Positions 1-15,300 of a stretch of DNA of 64,000 bases are shown here, in pieces. Source of the stretch: Solea solea (taxonomy: Eukaryota; Chordata; Actinopteri; Pleuronectiformes; Soleidae); the NCBI RefSeq assembly GCF_958295425.1, contig NC_081145.1, forward strand, positions 18,232,772 to 18,296,771, given 5' to 3'. Every line of letters begins with the position of its first letter. Positions within the stretch are counted from its first letter, which is position 1. A program made the translations under genes and the position numbers. The notes beneath the pieces were generated by a model, which searched no databases, had not been told where the DNA came from, and saw only the letters and a list, made by a program, of their open reading frames with translations.

Positions 1-435
1 AAAGATTCTTCTCTTTTCAGACTTTTGGCAAGTTGTGCAAATTTTTTTCTTTGTGTATCATTAGTTTTGCAATTACATCATTATGTCGAGTGTGTTTACA
101 CGAACAAAGATGTGAATGAAAGCTCTTGGCCGTCATGAATTGTTTTGATTATATTCAGAACAATCTGTTGTCCTGGATTTCATCTGTCATTACAGCCCGT
201 TCACAACAATCATGACACACTGAGTATGTGTGTGGAAAACCATGACATTGTGAGTCCTTTCAAATCGAAAAATAATATCATATCATACATTTCATGTCAG
301 TGTTTAGGCATGTGTTATATTTTATACAGAATATATCAAAACGTATTTGAACAGTGCTCACATCACATTCATGGGAAAAAAACCTCAAATTGCAGTGTTT
401 TCACTGGACGTTATTAATAGATGACAAAGACAGAA
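1..435. other. AT-rich sequence downstream of snx33, nothing recognised
   Basis: A 90-codon frame at 145-417 on the plus strand has no recognisable domain and unremarkable composition. I see no gene here. Confidence 0.5.
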
Positions 436-3069
436 CAAAATCACCATCATAACTTTTATTAAGATTTTTTTGAACCCCCTTCCCGACAATCATCTGACAA
501 ACTACGAACTGAAAAATCACAAATCTGTTTGTTTCAGAGACATAAAGTAAAGCATTGGAACCTCCAGCAGTTCACCAGCTCACACATCCATGTTGAGAAA
601 CAGTCACCTATGTGAAATGCCTGGCATTTAACTTCTCACGAGGCTTTGGAGCACGGGAGCCAAGTGTCACTATGAAACCTGTCTGGGGAATGTTTCGTTC
701 TTCTTTCCTCGCAGACTCCAGTTTCTATCACAGAACCAGAAAACAGAGTTTAAAAAGAGAGAGAAGCTTAGTGTAAAAAAGAAAAAACCAAAAAAAAAAA
801 CCTTTGGTCTTGCAAAAAAAACCAACTGCATGAGCGTAATGCTGACGTGAAAAGCAGAGGTTTGTTCAAAAATCAACAAACAATGAACAAAGCAACATTG
901 AGACGGCTGCAAAAGTGGGCTAAGCAGCGCCAGCAACTGAGACAACACAAATCTGAGTCACACGCACACACACACACTCACACGCACGCCCCATTTTGTT
1001 TGCTGCACTCTGACTCAGCACGTCTTTGTGCTGGAAGAAACCAAACTCTGAAACTCATTTTCACTTTATTTTTCATTCACACCCAAACACACCAGTGAGA
1101 GATCAACCCCCACTTCCATCAAAATAAACAGTGTCTCACCACTAATCAACACTCAGAGCCACTTGAGGAAAGAAAGAAAAAGGTGAAAAAAAGTACTAGT
1201 ACACTCCTTAAAGTAATGCTGGTAACAGTGACGCAGACTCCACATACATCTCTAAGGTCAGCAAAGCAAAACAAGTTTCAGTGAAACATCTTTGAGTAAT
1301 ACGCCTGGAACCACTTATTTAATGATAAACACTCACTCAGACGGAGATGACAGGGGCACAGATATTATCACTGGATGTGGAGAAAGCGCACAACATGGTC
1401 CTGCTGATGGAATGAAAACACTTCTATGGTCCTGGCAGCCATCAATAAATTAAGTTTCAGTATCGAGCTCCGATACTTCCGATTAATTACTCTCCACAAA
1501 AACCCTGCAGTACGAATCTGAGTCAGGCCTTTATACGCCCAACAGTGCAGTGATAAAGCCACATAGATCCACAGACTGTGGTCCTACACAAATAATCTGG
1601 CAGTCCTCATGCTAAGCTAAGTGAATATAGATGTATTCTCACATTTAACATGAGGGTGGTAACAAATATTTATTCAGAAATATTAGAAATGTACTTTGAT
1701 ATTTTGTCTTTTAAGAGACAATGGTTTATTTGTGCAGTAAATGTAGTTCTAACAAATCATACTAAAGAAAAAAAAAAACTAACCCTCAAAGATCTGTTAA
1801 GTAATTTAACAATGAAATGATTATGGGATATTCTGCATCACCCAACCATCTGACTATTGTTCATATTAAAATGCAAAAACAATCCACTGCGACATCAAAA
1901 GATAGAAGTGTCCGTTTGATTTTTCCGCCATGGCAACAAGAATTGATCAGCACAGTTGTTGACTTGTGTCACTCACCTCCACATAAACACATACCCTCAC
2001 CCGCCAGTACATAAAATGTGCAAACTTGTCTCTAAACATGGATCATTCCAACACTTCACTTAACAAGACAGACGTTGCATTAACCAATAATCCATCAGAA
2101 TGCCTAAGATCCTCAAAGGCACTTGCTTTATGGAAAAAAACAACAAAAAGAAGCACATGAAACCTAATGACATGACGTCTGGGTGCTGTGATTCTTAGTA
2201 AGAGATAAAATGAGTCAAAACAAAACAGTGAACACCTGAGCGAGTTGAGTCCTGATCAAGAACCAAAGGCAGTGATGGTGAAATTCCCCTACACTACAGT
2301 TGTTTGAACTGATAAACTCCTACAATGCTATATTAAAAAGAAAGAAACATCTGGAATGTTTATATATTGTGATTTTTTTTTGTTTTTTGTTAAACATAGT
2401 TAAAACATCTTGAATCAGTCTGTGGAATAGCCAAAGTGCATGATGTTAGAGAGAAGGGGGACAATTTCAAAATGAAACCCGTTTCGTGGCTGTCATGTGG
2501 TACACTACGATCACCTATACATCCACTATAAAAGTGAAAATCGGAATTCTTATTTTAATATTACAAACACTTTAAATTACAATATTCTTCCTATGTGTAT
2601 TTCAGAAAATAAAAATGGTACAGTAGGTCTTTAAAAAAAAAATGTCTATGAATCCATCAAAGTGTAAAAGGGCCATTTGCATGTAGCATCTAAAAATGCA
2701 TGGACGAAGCCAGAGGTGTTTTAAACTGAGGCGCTTGGGGGTCGCACAATGTCACATCTGAGGTTTCTTTCATCCCGGTGCAGGTTGGATGCTCCCAGAA
2801 AAGCATATGCGTCACTTTTTGTCACTCTTGTTTTTGTGCATGTGCGCGTTGAAACAATGCATTTGTGCATGCCAAAGATGCTAAATGTGAATGGCCCCTA
2901 GGACTGACCGGCTTTTTTTTTTATCTCTTCCAGTAAATGTACTCGTCTGCAAGTGTTTTCCAACTGAGCCAAATATATCCGACATAAAATGCCTTGATAA
3001 AACAAGCACTGAGACTTGATCTCTCCTGCGGTTTTCGGCATTCTTGTACTGGGCAGCTGTTTGGTGTCT
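436..3069 (-). other. snx33: probable snx33 3' untranslated region
   Basis: No supportable coding sequence lies between the snx33 stop and the minus-strand AATAAA at 460-455, which is followed on the transcript strand by a GT-rich stretch. Other TTTATT copies inside (for example near 1065) could be used as earlier poly(A) sites. The extent is inferred. A short CA run is at about 961-988. Confidence 0.45.
455..460 (-). terminator. candidate snx33 polyadenylation signal AATAAA
   Basis: On the minus strand AATAAA is followed within 30 nt by a GT-rich stretch (TGATGGTGATTTTG), the usual layout of a cleavage site. It is the last good signal before the window edge. The alternative is one of the nearer signals in the 3' UTR. 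Confidence 0.4.
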
Positions 3070-3323
3070 CTACAGACAGTCGTACATGCGCAGGGTGCGC
3101 TCCAGTTGCTGAACAACACGTTGGTAGAAAGCTATTTGCTCCCTGAGGTAGGCCTGCATCATGTCTTTGAAGTCCACCTCTCGCTGCTGATGGAAGTGGC
3201 TCATCTCTGCCTGGAGGGCAAACCCAACCGTCCGGCAGCGTTTCCTGATCCCATCTGCCTCGTCCTGGTCCATCTTCCCTTCATCAGTCATCCGCTGGCT
3301 CTCTTTCACCTTTGCAAAGGCGC
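3070..3323 (-). CDS. snx33: snx33 terminal coding exon (end of BAR domain)
   Basis: The acceptor is a C-run followed by CAG at 3330-3324. The split Gly codon (G|GC) restores the frame, giving GAFAKVKESQRM and continuing to RTLRMYDCL and a stop. This matches the human SNX33 end (GAFAKVKESQRMSDEG, ending TLRMYDNL). The exon supplies the last helix of the BAR domain, with heptad-like spacing through FALQAEMSHFHQQREVDFKDMM. Confidence 0.95.
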
Positions 3324-6300
3324 CTGGGGGTAGAAAGAAAATGATGATCTTTAATTAGCTGGAATTGTCTGAACACAAACCTAAATGTTAAACCGGCGAT
3401 CTTCCCCTCACTCTGGTATGTAGTGATGCCGGTTGTTTCAGTTTTGCCAGGGCAGGTTTGAGATGTCAATCTGAGACTCTATATCTGATCACCTGTACGC
3501 AGTGGTATCCAGCCATGCAGACAGTTATTTCCCTGCCTTCATCACGCTACAATTCAGGTGAATTTAATTTGTGTTGCTCAGTAAAACAGAAAAAAACTAC
3601 ATTAACATATATAACAGCAACATTACAGAGTTACCCCGCGGGAATTCAAAGAACAAAGACCATCTGTGTTCCACTGATTATCCAGAGCAACAGGGAAACT
3701 GACACTTTTATTTCGTGTGTGGGCTCACAATTTAAACTGTGTTATACAGATGTTTAACTTAATCTGAAGTGATCAGATTAAGTCATTCATGTCTAATAAT
3801 GAGACGTGAGACAGTACAACGTTAGGGTGTCAACAATAGATACATGGTGTCACAGAAAAGCTGTAACATGTGGCTGTTGGCTAACGCTTGAATTGCTCTC
3901 TGGGTGTGTCTGTATTACAGTATGACGAGCCTCATAGCAAACAACTGCCGCAGTAATGGTATGCCAAAAGTCTTCTCATTGCAGCTCCAGAAAAGCCGCA
4001 CACTCGAAAGGAGAAGCAGGTCCACACAGTTCCTTTTCGTTTCACTGCATACCAAATGTCTAGTAAGAAGAGGACAAGGTGTAACTACATTCACCCAGAC
4101 TGCCATGACGTCACTTTCCATATGCAGAACACGAGGGCCTGATGGTATGTCGCCACACTACATTTGTGACTCAATCTCATACATCCTTAGCACAAAACAA
4201 GGACACGCACGCAGATTCCAGTCAGACGCTGATAATCGGATAATCGCAGATAATCGGGCTCTTGCAGGACTAGTTTGGACAAGTGAGCTGCTCTGACTCA
4301 AATTTGGTCCCCTCCCTTAACTGCATCTGTGGGCTCATGCCGACCTGGAGTTTGCGTGGAATGCCTGGCAAATGTCTGTTAGAGAGAAAAAGTCTTTGGT
4401 GCTGACCTACATTCACGTATTCTGTTTTCCACATGAGGGGAGAATGTGCATTATCACACATAAGGAAAAATGCTTATGGTCATGTGGATGTGTGTATGGG
4501 GAGGGGAATAAGTGAGGGGAGGTGTTCCATATTTTTCGATTGCAACTATTGCAAAATCTTCATCGCAAAGACAGCTTGACTCTTGCAGCTAAATGTGACA
4601 AAAGTAAGTAAATACATCTAAAAAAAAAAAAACTGTACAGTTTCCTTATGGTTAAAAAAGGACTATTTTGATTCAACTTTTGGTTCACCCGCCAGAAAAT
4701 CTCATCACATAGACAGCTTGATGTATTTGTCCTTGTGGCTAAATCTGGTTTTTAACTTGACACAAAACTACAAAACACATGCTGCAAAAAAGAAAAAAAA
4801 AAGAAGAAGCTGCATATGTTTCCTTCTATGTTTTAAACCAATCCCTCTGTTCCACTAAGGTCTTTCTGTCTCTTTCTGTCACACTGACAATGGCTGTGTG
4901 ATACACGGCCAGGGGTCTGGAAAGTCACCAGATTTGTTTATCTTGCTCAACCAGACCAGTAACTACATGGTTTACGGCTTAAATGTGAAAGGTGCATGTG
5001 GCTGTACTGGGCAGATACTACTCCAAAGGGGATTAAGAATGGGTCAGACTAGGATGGGAGAAGATGAAAGGGAAATGAACGTGTCCAAAAATCAACAATG
5101 GATTCTCTCTTAATTTAGGTGCATGGGCTTAAGTACACTGTCCAAATCCACATTTGCTCATCTATCATAAAAGGTTGTACTTAATGAATCATGGGCATGT
5201 TTTGAGTTGAACATACAGTAAACCATCTTCCATTCCCTTTCAAAGCACTCTCATCTCATGGTGAACACCAGAATGAAGGACTTTTCATTATACTGTGTAT
5301 TTCAGATACTGGAATTAACCTCAGATCTCCAACTGTCTTTATTTTAAAAGTCCCCACAATGTCTCACATCTGTGAGGCTAGTTTGTTTCTATTGTCCAAA
5401 AATGTGGGGAACTTGGAACTTGTCTTAACTTTTGTTAATGTTTAACTGTTGAGATCTGTCGGATTTTATTATCTGAAAATATTGGGGTAATGGCTTGCAT
5501 CGTTACAGGAAATGAGCTACATGACTAAATCTATTGTTGTTGTAGTTGATTTGCCAATTCAGATTGCCTAGATTTACACATGACATCAGCACAGGAAGAG
5601 CCCCGTTATTTATTTATGTAACTATTAGGTTCTGATACTGGAGTTATTATTATCGTTATTATTATTATTATTATATGTTTTAATTACTGGCTGTGTGATG
5701 TGGGGTAAGCAGACCGGATAAGGGGGTAGAGTACTAAAGACAGTACATGCACAGGTGAAAAACGTCACAACAACACTGACATTCATTTGTATAACAAGTC
5801 CAACAACGACAGTAATTGTTAACAACCACATGAAGAAAGAAGGTAACTGAGTCTACAACAGTTGTGTCAGTTTGAATTGATTTTACAGATTGTGTCATAC
5901 AGAAATCCACACTCAGTTTCGTACTCTTTCTCAACTTTGCATAATCAGCATGAATCATCACGATACCTGGGAAACTGGATCAAGACTTCAAACACAGGAA
6001 GAAATAATGACGTCTGTGTCGAGCACTACAGTGAACTGATGAGCAAATGGGAATGAAAATATCGGACATTAAGTCAGGGCCAAATAAAAATTGGCAAAAA
6101 CATACACATATCTTAGCTTTTCTCTGTATTGTGATGCATCCACACCCTGGAATTCAGCCTGCGGTTATCTTTTTTAAGTTTAAGTAAGATTTATTCAGAT
6201 CATTTAGACCTCCTGTTTCAAATCCTGCCTCATTTGTGAAGGAGACTTCACTGAACTTAACAATTAAACTTAATATGATGCTGACCACTCATTGACTATA

Positions 6301-9300
6301 TGCAAGGCCACTTCCTGATTTTCAATAAGTCAGTCCGCTGTCAGCCAAAGATGCAGAAATGTTCTACAGTCAGTGTCCCAAGAGAATTTAAAGACAAATT
6401 ATAGAATTTAGTGGAGGCTGTGAAAAGAGGGATGCAGCAGTGCTGTACTGTTGTCCCCTCACAATGCTGAAATTGTGGCTTATATTTTAATGGAAGTTGT
6501 GACACTCGTATAGTCCACTGTACGATTCTATTGAAATGTATTGTATTAAATGTCACATTGTGATTTATTCTACAGCATGTAAGCGGTGAGATTTAAACTT
6601 GTTGAAGAGGGGAATAGAGAAAAAGAGAGGCAAGCAAGCAGCTAAAAATAGGAGAGGGAAGTTTTGAGGAGAGACAGGAAGAAAAACTGAGAGAATGCAT
6701 GACAGGGTCAAGAGAACTTTGCAATATCTTCCAGTGTTTAAAGATGGCCTTAAAAGCCTTGAGGATACACAAACGTGAAAAAACCCCTGCTGAGTAAGCA
6801 AACAGTAATTATGTTTACAGCAGCCAATCAGATACACAGCTAGAGTTTATGTCCTAAACTGGAATGTGCTTAGAAAACTGATTTTGGCCATCTCAAGTAT
6901 CCTTTGTCCATCGAGGCACAATTTTCCACTTTTATTTCTAATTACTTCAGGGATGAGCAATGTTCAAAACAAAACCACCCACTCTAGGCTGCACAGGGAA
7001 TTACCAGAATTACCAGAAACCCTAAATCAGGCCACTTCCTCTGTAAGCGACATCCTATGTTGCACTCGGCCACTCTGCTTCTGACAATGAGTCCAACTGT
7101 TAAGTTTCTCCAGATAAATCCATTAACCAAAGCCAAACAAAAACAAACATGTTCAACAGATGTTCATGTGAGCAATCCCTTTGATTACCTGCTTCACATT
7201 TACACGGATTGCGTCGTAAATCCACACTCGTATCAGCCACGTTGCCGTCAGTTGTATTTTTCAATAAACATGAGCGGGATATGGTAATGCTAATGCTCTT
7301 GATGGTAGGGTTGCCAAACGTCCCGTTCCATATTTCCATAATTTCTGCGTATCGTGGCAAGGGGGGAGGTGGGTGCAATGTGTAAACAGTATCACCGTTC
7401 CTTATTTGCTTATCAGGAAGTGTCCTTGAGTAGCAAAGAGCACACTGTCTAAACTTGCAAGAATGATTTTATTGGTGCATGTTTTATCTTTTTTTCTTCT
7501 AAATGAGAATCCCTCTTAAAGTCATATTTCATCATGATTTTGATTTCACTGGATGGTTCACTCCTACAGCCGCACTCTATTTACGATGGTTTCTCGTTTT
7601 GAAAAAAATTATAAATTGTTTGCCTGTTGGAGGTCTAGGACCGAAATGTTGCAGCAATGAAATCATTCTTGCAAGTTTAGACAGTGTGAGAGCCTCATTG
7701 CTACTCCATGATTTATGTTTTCCTCTATATGTACCTGTCTTAAGAAGTGGATGTGCAATGTTTTTTTCCTGTTTTGAAACTGGAGTTTCCAACATTTGTA
7801 TAAATGTTATTGAAAACAGGACTAAAAATGGATTTCCAGATGGAAATGACCAGCTCAGGTTGGAAAGCGAGGCTTTTCAGCTTCACCAAGTTCCCCCTCC
7901 AAAAAGTTATTTCAGCACATAAACATTTAAATAATTGATAATAACTCGAGACACTGTGATCTCATGACATCAGTCTGGGCAAAGGCTGTCTGTTCTGCTC
8001 CCGAATGGGGAAATAACTCTTAAACCTGTAGCAATGTTGTCTTTTGGCTAAACAAGCTTCCTGTCTGTTGCACATTCCCCTCGCTTCTCCCTATGTCACC
8101 TCATGAACCCTTGACCCTGACTGGATAAAGTACTGTGGAACACTTGAAAAGTTTCTCCTACATTTATATTAAATGAAATGAATCAGATATCGGAAGAAAA
8201 AAACAAAGTGATTAAAAAAACAAAACCTCGATGTTCCTAACATTTACTCTCAGTCAGTACGTTTACATGCACAGTTTAATCGAGATATGACCGTAGTCCG
8301 ACTAAGACAGGCAATCGGACAACTTGCCGAGTCTGAGTATAGGTGGCGCTGTATCTCTCTATAAGCTAGTGCGTATTGAATCAGTTCCCTGTTAAACTTT
8401 ACTTCACAGAAAAACAAATAGCGAACAGTGAGATGGATCGTGCTGTGGTTCTGTATGTTTTGTACCTGCTGTACGTGTTAATCATGATACAAATTAGATC
8501 AAGTCTGACTCTTGTGCTTGTTGTGTTGTCCGAAGAAAGATGCCACCGCCACTGTATGATTTCCATCTGATTCTACTTCCAGGTCAAAGTCCGGGGAGGA
8601 AACACCAAGTCCAACTCCAGTCCAACTAAGCATGTACATGCAGGAGTAATTGGACTATGAATCGCATTATCTATGTATGTTAGTCCGACTAAGACTAGCT
8701 CTAAACACACTGACAAGCCAAACAGTAACACTCAGCATGTTAGCTCATCTTATGACCCCAAGTGACAAAAAAAACAACGTTTCAAACAATGTTTCAAACA
8801 TGAATGTATGTTTGCTTCTTAATGCTCTCCTAACAAAACAGGACACAATAAAAGAAAACTAGAGAATGCAGCTCAAACAACACTCTCCTCTGAGGGATAT
8901 GACATCTCGATGCCAACCACAAGCATCTTGTCAGTGTTACCATGGCGGGAGCTACAACTGGTGAACACCCAGAGGCTTTATGACAGTGAAAACATCATTT
9001 ATTTCAGGGGAAACAGAGGAACAAAGAAGATTACGTTTCAGTTAGGAGCTGTTTTAGCTACACTTAAGCTGCACTGGAGGGGGAAAATGTCCCTATCTCA
9101 AAATACAGAGCCAAAGCAACTATTTATCTGTAGGCTAACTGATGAACATGATGCCAAAGAGTGAAATGAACAAAACATCCATAAATATGACTAACTTCCT
9201 TCATGTCAGAGGAAGCTTGCGGAGAGCAGAGGCTCAGGAGGTGAATTAATGAGAGGTCAGTGGTTTGATCCTTGGCTATAGCATCAGTCTGTGTGCTCAA

Positions 9301-12300
9301 GTGTCCCAGACACTTGACTCCAAATTGCCCCTGACTGACAGCTGTGGTGGTACTGTGTGAGTAATGTATGACAGAAAAATGCGTGGCAAAGACACTTAGG
9401 CTGTATGAATTTTTGTGAATGAGTGAATATAGCGTAAGACTGTTGTGTAAAGAACATTGAGCTGTTGAGTCCGATATAAATACAGACTGTAAGTACTTAG
9501 AAACCAATCTCTCCCTCCATCCTTTATCCAGCTCATCCCATCTAACCCAGAATATGTGGCCTCGATATTCAGAAAAACACATTCGTACATAAAAGCAATG
9601 CAAAGTTTCCAATGAACTCTGCTTGCATTTATTTTGCAAGTAGACGATTAGGCAGAATACTCACAGAAAGCCCTCAGCTTGCCTGGTTGACTTAATGCTG
9701 GAGGGAGAAAGTGTAAAACATTCAGCAGTGTCATATTTTTAGACTGCATTTAGGAGCAGTAGACCAAGCTGCTAAAAATGTTACCATTCTCACATTATTC
9801 CTGCATACTACTTTTAGCCATTAATATAAGTATACTTATATTATAAGTTATATATTATATATTATAAGGTGTCTTCAAAAAAAGTATCAGGTAATATCGC
9901 TAATCAAAAAGCAATATATATCATTTACTGGCCTCCTCATTTATTTAAAATACAATAATGTCTCCCAACATGTGTTTTTCTATAGTGGTGGGGGCAGGAA
10001 GCTGCAGTGGTAAAAACTGGGTTCTTGGAGACATCTGTGATCCGCTTTAGTGTGAAACAGCATTGAAAAGGGCCAACACAGGCAGGAATGCAGAAGCCTT
10101 TGGATGGACAGTGTATGTGAAGACGAGGGCCTAGCCTTTGTCAGGATTTATGAGTGAGCAAACAGGAGAGAAAGAACGTTTGCTCTCCAAAGTCACCACC
10201 CTCAGCAAAGGGGAGTGTAGCCAACCAAATAACATACAATCAACATTCAAAGGGGCCGTAGCTGGGTCACTACACTCTTCTGGAAACCAGAGTGTGCTTT
10301 CATTAGAATGGTTTTACAGATTTCATTCTGTGGACTTGTTGACAATGTGCTATTTTGTTGTTTGTAACCAGCTTATGGAATGTTAATCAGTACCATATCA
10401 TGTCATGTATCATCCTGTAAACATCTGCTCCTGGTCACTGCTTGGTAAAGAATTAGACAATATTGAGAACTGTTCAGAAAAATATACATACTTTTGCATA
10501 CAGGCAAAATCCAAAAACAAATAAAGCGGAACACATTTCCTGAGTAATGTTTTCCTCATTCCTTCAAACTGACACAACGTGTGGTTTTGTACTGTGTTGC
10601 CATACGGTGGACAACTCACCTTTTGTCCAGATTAAAGTCTGGCTGGCAAGCTGGAGACATCCCAAGGGATCTCACTCATTTTCAAACTGAATAGTGCAGA
10701 TCACAGAGGGTTTTAGCCCAGTGTCAGCAACAGCTAAAGGGCTGTAAAGACAAGCACAGCACTTTCTATACCAAGAAAATTAGTCATGACAAAAGCAGAA
10801 TAAATACAAGCCTGGTGCATTTTATCTTTACAAATGTAGCACAGAACATTTGTTTTTGGTTTGGGGTTAGTGTCATTCACACCCTTGTAATTTGGGACCT
10901 TTAACTATAGTCATTGTGCTGTGGCCTTTTCTAACTAACCCACAACTTTAAACTAATGCAGAAATTCCTATTTTTATTGGTCCAGACACAATCATTTAAC
11001 AGTCAGGATTGCCTTGCTTTCATCCACACTTCCATTTGGAGACACAGGTGATGCAGAGTCTAATGGTGATCCAATGGCTCAGATTTCATCTGACAAAAGT
11101 GAACGGGTTATACTGATACATGTGGGGAGGTTTGGTTTCACTGTATTGTGTTCCCTATGACAATTGTGACTATTCAAGAGGTGGTTTTGTCTGCTATTAG
11201 TGGGTTGTTGCCAGGCAAAAAAGAATGCACTGAACTTATCTAATTTGCTCTCACACATATGCCCGCATTACACATGGCATTGGAATGTGTTTTCTGTGAT
11301 CAGATAGCGCTTCACCACATACATTTACACCTGGTATTTATGTACATGCATCTCTGGTGTCCACATCAAGATCCTATTGCTGTCCGGTCATAGTCACAAC
11401 CCTTTATGTCACCTTCCCCTCTTAGTGTGCAAAGATTTCCAGCAGCAGATTACAGTGTCACATCCTGTGTGGCGCCATATCAACAACAACAACAACAACT
11501 GTGTTAGCCACACGTGTTGTTTGGACTCCTCTTTGCTTTTCGAAGCAGGGGAAGAAGTCGCCTTCGATAAGTGGAAAACTGATGAAAGCAGAGGAGACTG
11601 CGCTGTACGTCACTGTAACTATTTGGTATAGAGTGATTCCATACTTTTACGAACAATATAACTGATGCAGAACTACTGATTCAACAGGTTACTCCACAGC
11701 ACATTTCAGTGACCATAATAACCAAAAAGTAAGTGTAATAGGCAGCTGTATGCAGGACTTCTCACGTCAACATTTCACAGAAAAGCCTCAGAGGGCCTTT
11801 ATTCTATAACAATGCATTGTAATTGAACAATTGGAGTATTTTATTGAATTCAATGTCTAGCTGTGAGATTTGTTCTGGCAGTGGTTCAAAGTGATGCATC
11901 GTACTATAAGAAATCCAAGCCTCTGGACCAGACCGTTTTACTTTGATGATTGAAACCAGGGCAGCAGCATAGACAATCATGTTATGGATGTCCTTGTGGG
12001 AAACAGGAGGGAAAGAGACGAAGAACAGAATACAGGTGAATCTTTTAAGACACACTGAAAGCCAGCAACGTAGAGAGAAAATGGAAGATAAAGATTTATG
12101 GAGCACACCCTGCCATTTTCCCCCCAAATCTTCTCCTCCCTACGCCCATTTTATCAATGCAATCATTGCCTACCACCATCTGAAAGACAGGTAACATTCC
12201 TGCAGATCAAAAGCTCCCCAGGAGATGTGAAAAAACTGCTTCTATAGGGGAAAGTCAGACAGGAGCAAAGCAATGAAGAGCTGAAGAGAAAGGAGGAGGA

Positions 12301-15300
12301 GCACACAATAAAAGGTTGACCTCAGTTCTGCGTGTTCTGTGTTGCCACAGCTGTATCTGGTTCAGCACAACACAAGTCACATCAAGGAGAGTTTTCTGGA
12401 CCGGCAGGGAACACAGCTGAGAGAAAAGGTCTCTGCCTGAATGAAAAAAAACATTGCTGCACAACCTCCTCATGTACGTTATCAAATATCAATATTTTGG
12501 TGTCTAATCCCAGTTAAAATATCAAATAATTATACTAACACGTCCATGTTGAGTAGTTTGAACAAACAAGATAGAATGTGCTAATTAGTGAGAGCTGGTA
12601 GGCAGACTTTGTTAAATTACAGAGCTAGGCAGTTTCCCTCTGCTAAGCTAAGATAAGCTAAGCATCTCCTAGCTTCATGTTTTTATTTACCACAGAGTGT
12701 TATCATTGTCCTCAATTAAAGATAAAATATGGAACATTTATGCATTCAAGTATCTAAAAATGACAAGACTAGTTTGTATCTTTAGTTGAGTAGTGTACTT
12801 GCATTAGCCAAAACTATTCCAAACGCTCTTTTAAGCCATTAAACGGCGTCATCCACTTTACTATCTCTGCTATACTGTAACTTCCAGGGCAAACCCCCTT
12901 ATGAAACTGAAGTACGAGGAAGGAAATATTCCATACTATGAGTGTGTTGTCTTATCCTTATAATCCCCCACCGTGTTTTTTTAAACAGCAGGAGTGGACA
13001 TTATTCCAAACCTGCAGTATCCTGACATTTTCAACTTCCAGATTAGCTTCCATTCCTCTTACTCCAGAGAGTCAATGAAAGTTTACAAGAGTCAGGAGGG
13101 AAACAAATGGATGATATCTGGCTTTGTGACAAACATTTAACTCTAAAGACAATGTTGTTGTCACTGAAAGGGTAAGTATCGCGTTAGCATTAGCAACAGG
13201 CAGTGTAATGTAAATAGTTGCTGTGCTCACGTTGTTGCACAGACTTGTATGTCAGTTAGACTGAGTCCATTATTCACCGAGAGTTAACCACAAAATCTGT
13301 TCCTTGTTTTTGCTGATTTATGTGTTGTCTAATAAAGAGGAAGCAGCGTAGTATCATGCCAGGGAGTGTTACCTTGCTTGTGTGACATCAGCCACCAGAG
13401 CTCGATATTCTGTATTTTTAATAATGGAACAATTGTGCAGGAATTAGATGCCAGCTTTCAGATTACCAATAAATGAACAAAATGATAACCTAATATGCCA
13501 ATTCAGTCCAAACAAAGGATGTGCTACATAGCCCTACTTTGTCAGACCATATGCAAGCCTTAACTGAAGTATAGCTATGTGGTAAAAACACACTGAATGC
13601 CACACACGTTTGAAAATAACACACTAATTGTATACCACCTATTCCCTTTTGTGTTCCCCTTCTAGGAAATCATGTTCCCCTAAACAAGACAACTTCTGCA
13701 GAAAAAGGGTAAATGCTATTTCCCTTTTGTTACCTTTAACTTCAACACATTTTTTTTTTTTTACTTTACCTGAACTGTATATAGGTTTAAGTCTGAAAAC
13801 TGAACTACCTACATTACCTTACATCACCTGGCTGATTAGTAATATTAATCTTTCACAATGTGTGTGACTTCAATATTATTCATTTGGCTTAGGTTTTCTC
13901 ATTCCTTCTTGGGTGGAGTATCAACATGTAACTTGCTGAACTGGATCCCAAATGAACTATGATAATGAGGGACAGATGCATGAAGAGGAGAATACCCTTT
14001 ATTAACAGCATTCTTCCTCATAATAAACCATTTTTCCCTCCTGTGCTAACACCTGTCAGCTGATACGGTTACTGACATAGAATGCTGATAGGTCAGTGTT
14101 GGGGAAAGCTTCCACAAAAACAATGCTTGGGTTGTAAACCTGAAAACGAACGTTTTACCATGTGGTTTATGAAAATCAGCCATAACAAGCACAGCCGCAA
14201 GTATTCAAATCAGGAATGTTTCAGTAATAGGACAACATTGCGTTTTATGATTTCATGTCTATCTGGTTAATAATTAAAAACTATTATGCTACTATGGAGA
14301 CTTTAAAAAGTCAATAATCCAGTATTTTGATTCATTTGGTGCAAAGGGTAGATGTATTTCACATATCTGACAGCAGCTATGAGAAAAGGCTGGGTCTCAA
14401 TAAGTAATAAGTGTATTTGGCATTAGGACTGCTGCACATTACTTTTTGACCACACACCACAACAGCGACAATAAACATGTCCATGGAGTTTTCCCTCAAC
14501 AAGTTGTCACATTAAAAAAAACTCTATGCATCAAGACTGTCGAAACAAACAAATTTAAAGACTGTTTCTAAGGATTACAACTTTATATCCTACCACATAT
14601 GTTTGCTATAAGCTCAAATGCTGCGGATCAATTGGTTCAATTTACATTTAAACTGAACTAAAACCCTAAACCACTTGTGCCCAAACACAGGCTGCATTGA
14701 AATGTTGCCATTGGCCAGGGCACCCTGCTCTTTCGTCACAAAAGTTGCATAGGGAGAAAAGTTATCAGCACAAAAGAATCAGAGCTATTGCGACTGGAGT
14801 CGTCACTCATAGCTTATTTTATTGGAAACACTACTATCACTCTCAAACCAGCTAACAACATTGTACAGATGACTACACCCCCTGCAGTGCTCCCTTACCC
14901 ATCTTTCTACACCCCTCTTACTCACAGCTTAGCCTCAGATCAGGGGGGTTTGGTAACACTTTAATCACATTTTTAACCTACTGACCCAACCTAAATACTG
15001 AATAAGGAGGACCGTGGTCCCAATTAACCTGACAACACAAGACAGTCCTAACCACTACCTGCCAGTGATACTCCAGTGTGACTCTCACTTCATGGCTGCT
15101 GGTTCATTTATTCTACAACACAACTCCCTCATCAATTTAATATTAATGGCCGTTTTGTTGTATCTCTCCTGAGGTAAACAGTTGGATAATTTTCAGTAAC
15201 ACTGTCTATACTGAGACAGACAGGCTTTTGTATGGAGGTTTATTGAATATCACCCTCATGTTATCATATTCTACTGAAGTATGTAAAGTATCTTTTATCT

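Noticed and set aside
7503..7922. 139-codon plus-strand frame
   Set aside because: It overlaps the right arm of the 29-bp inverted repeat and resembles no family.
9124..9639. 171-codon minus-strand frame
   Set aside because: It runs antisense through a SINE-like element; no domain recognised.
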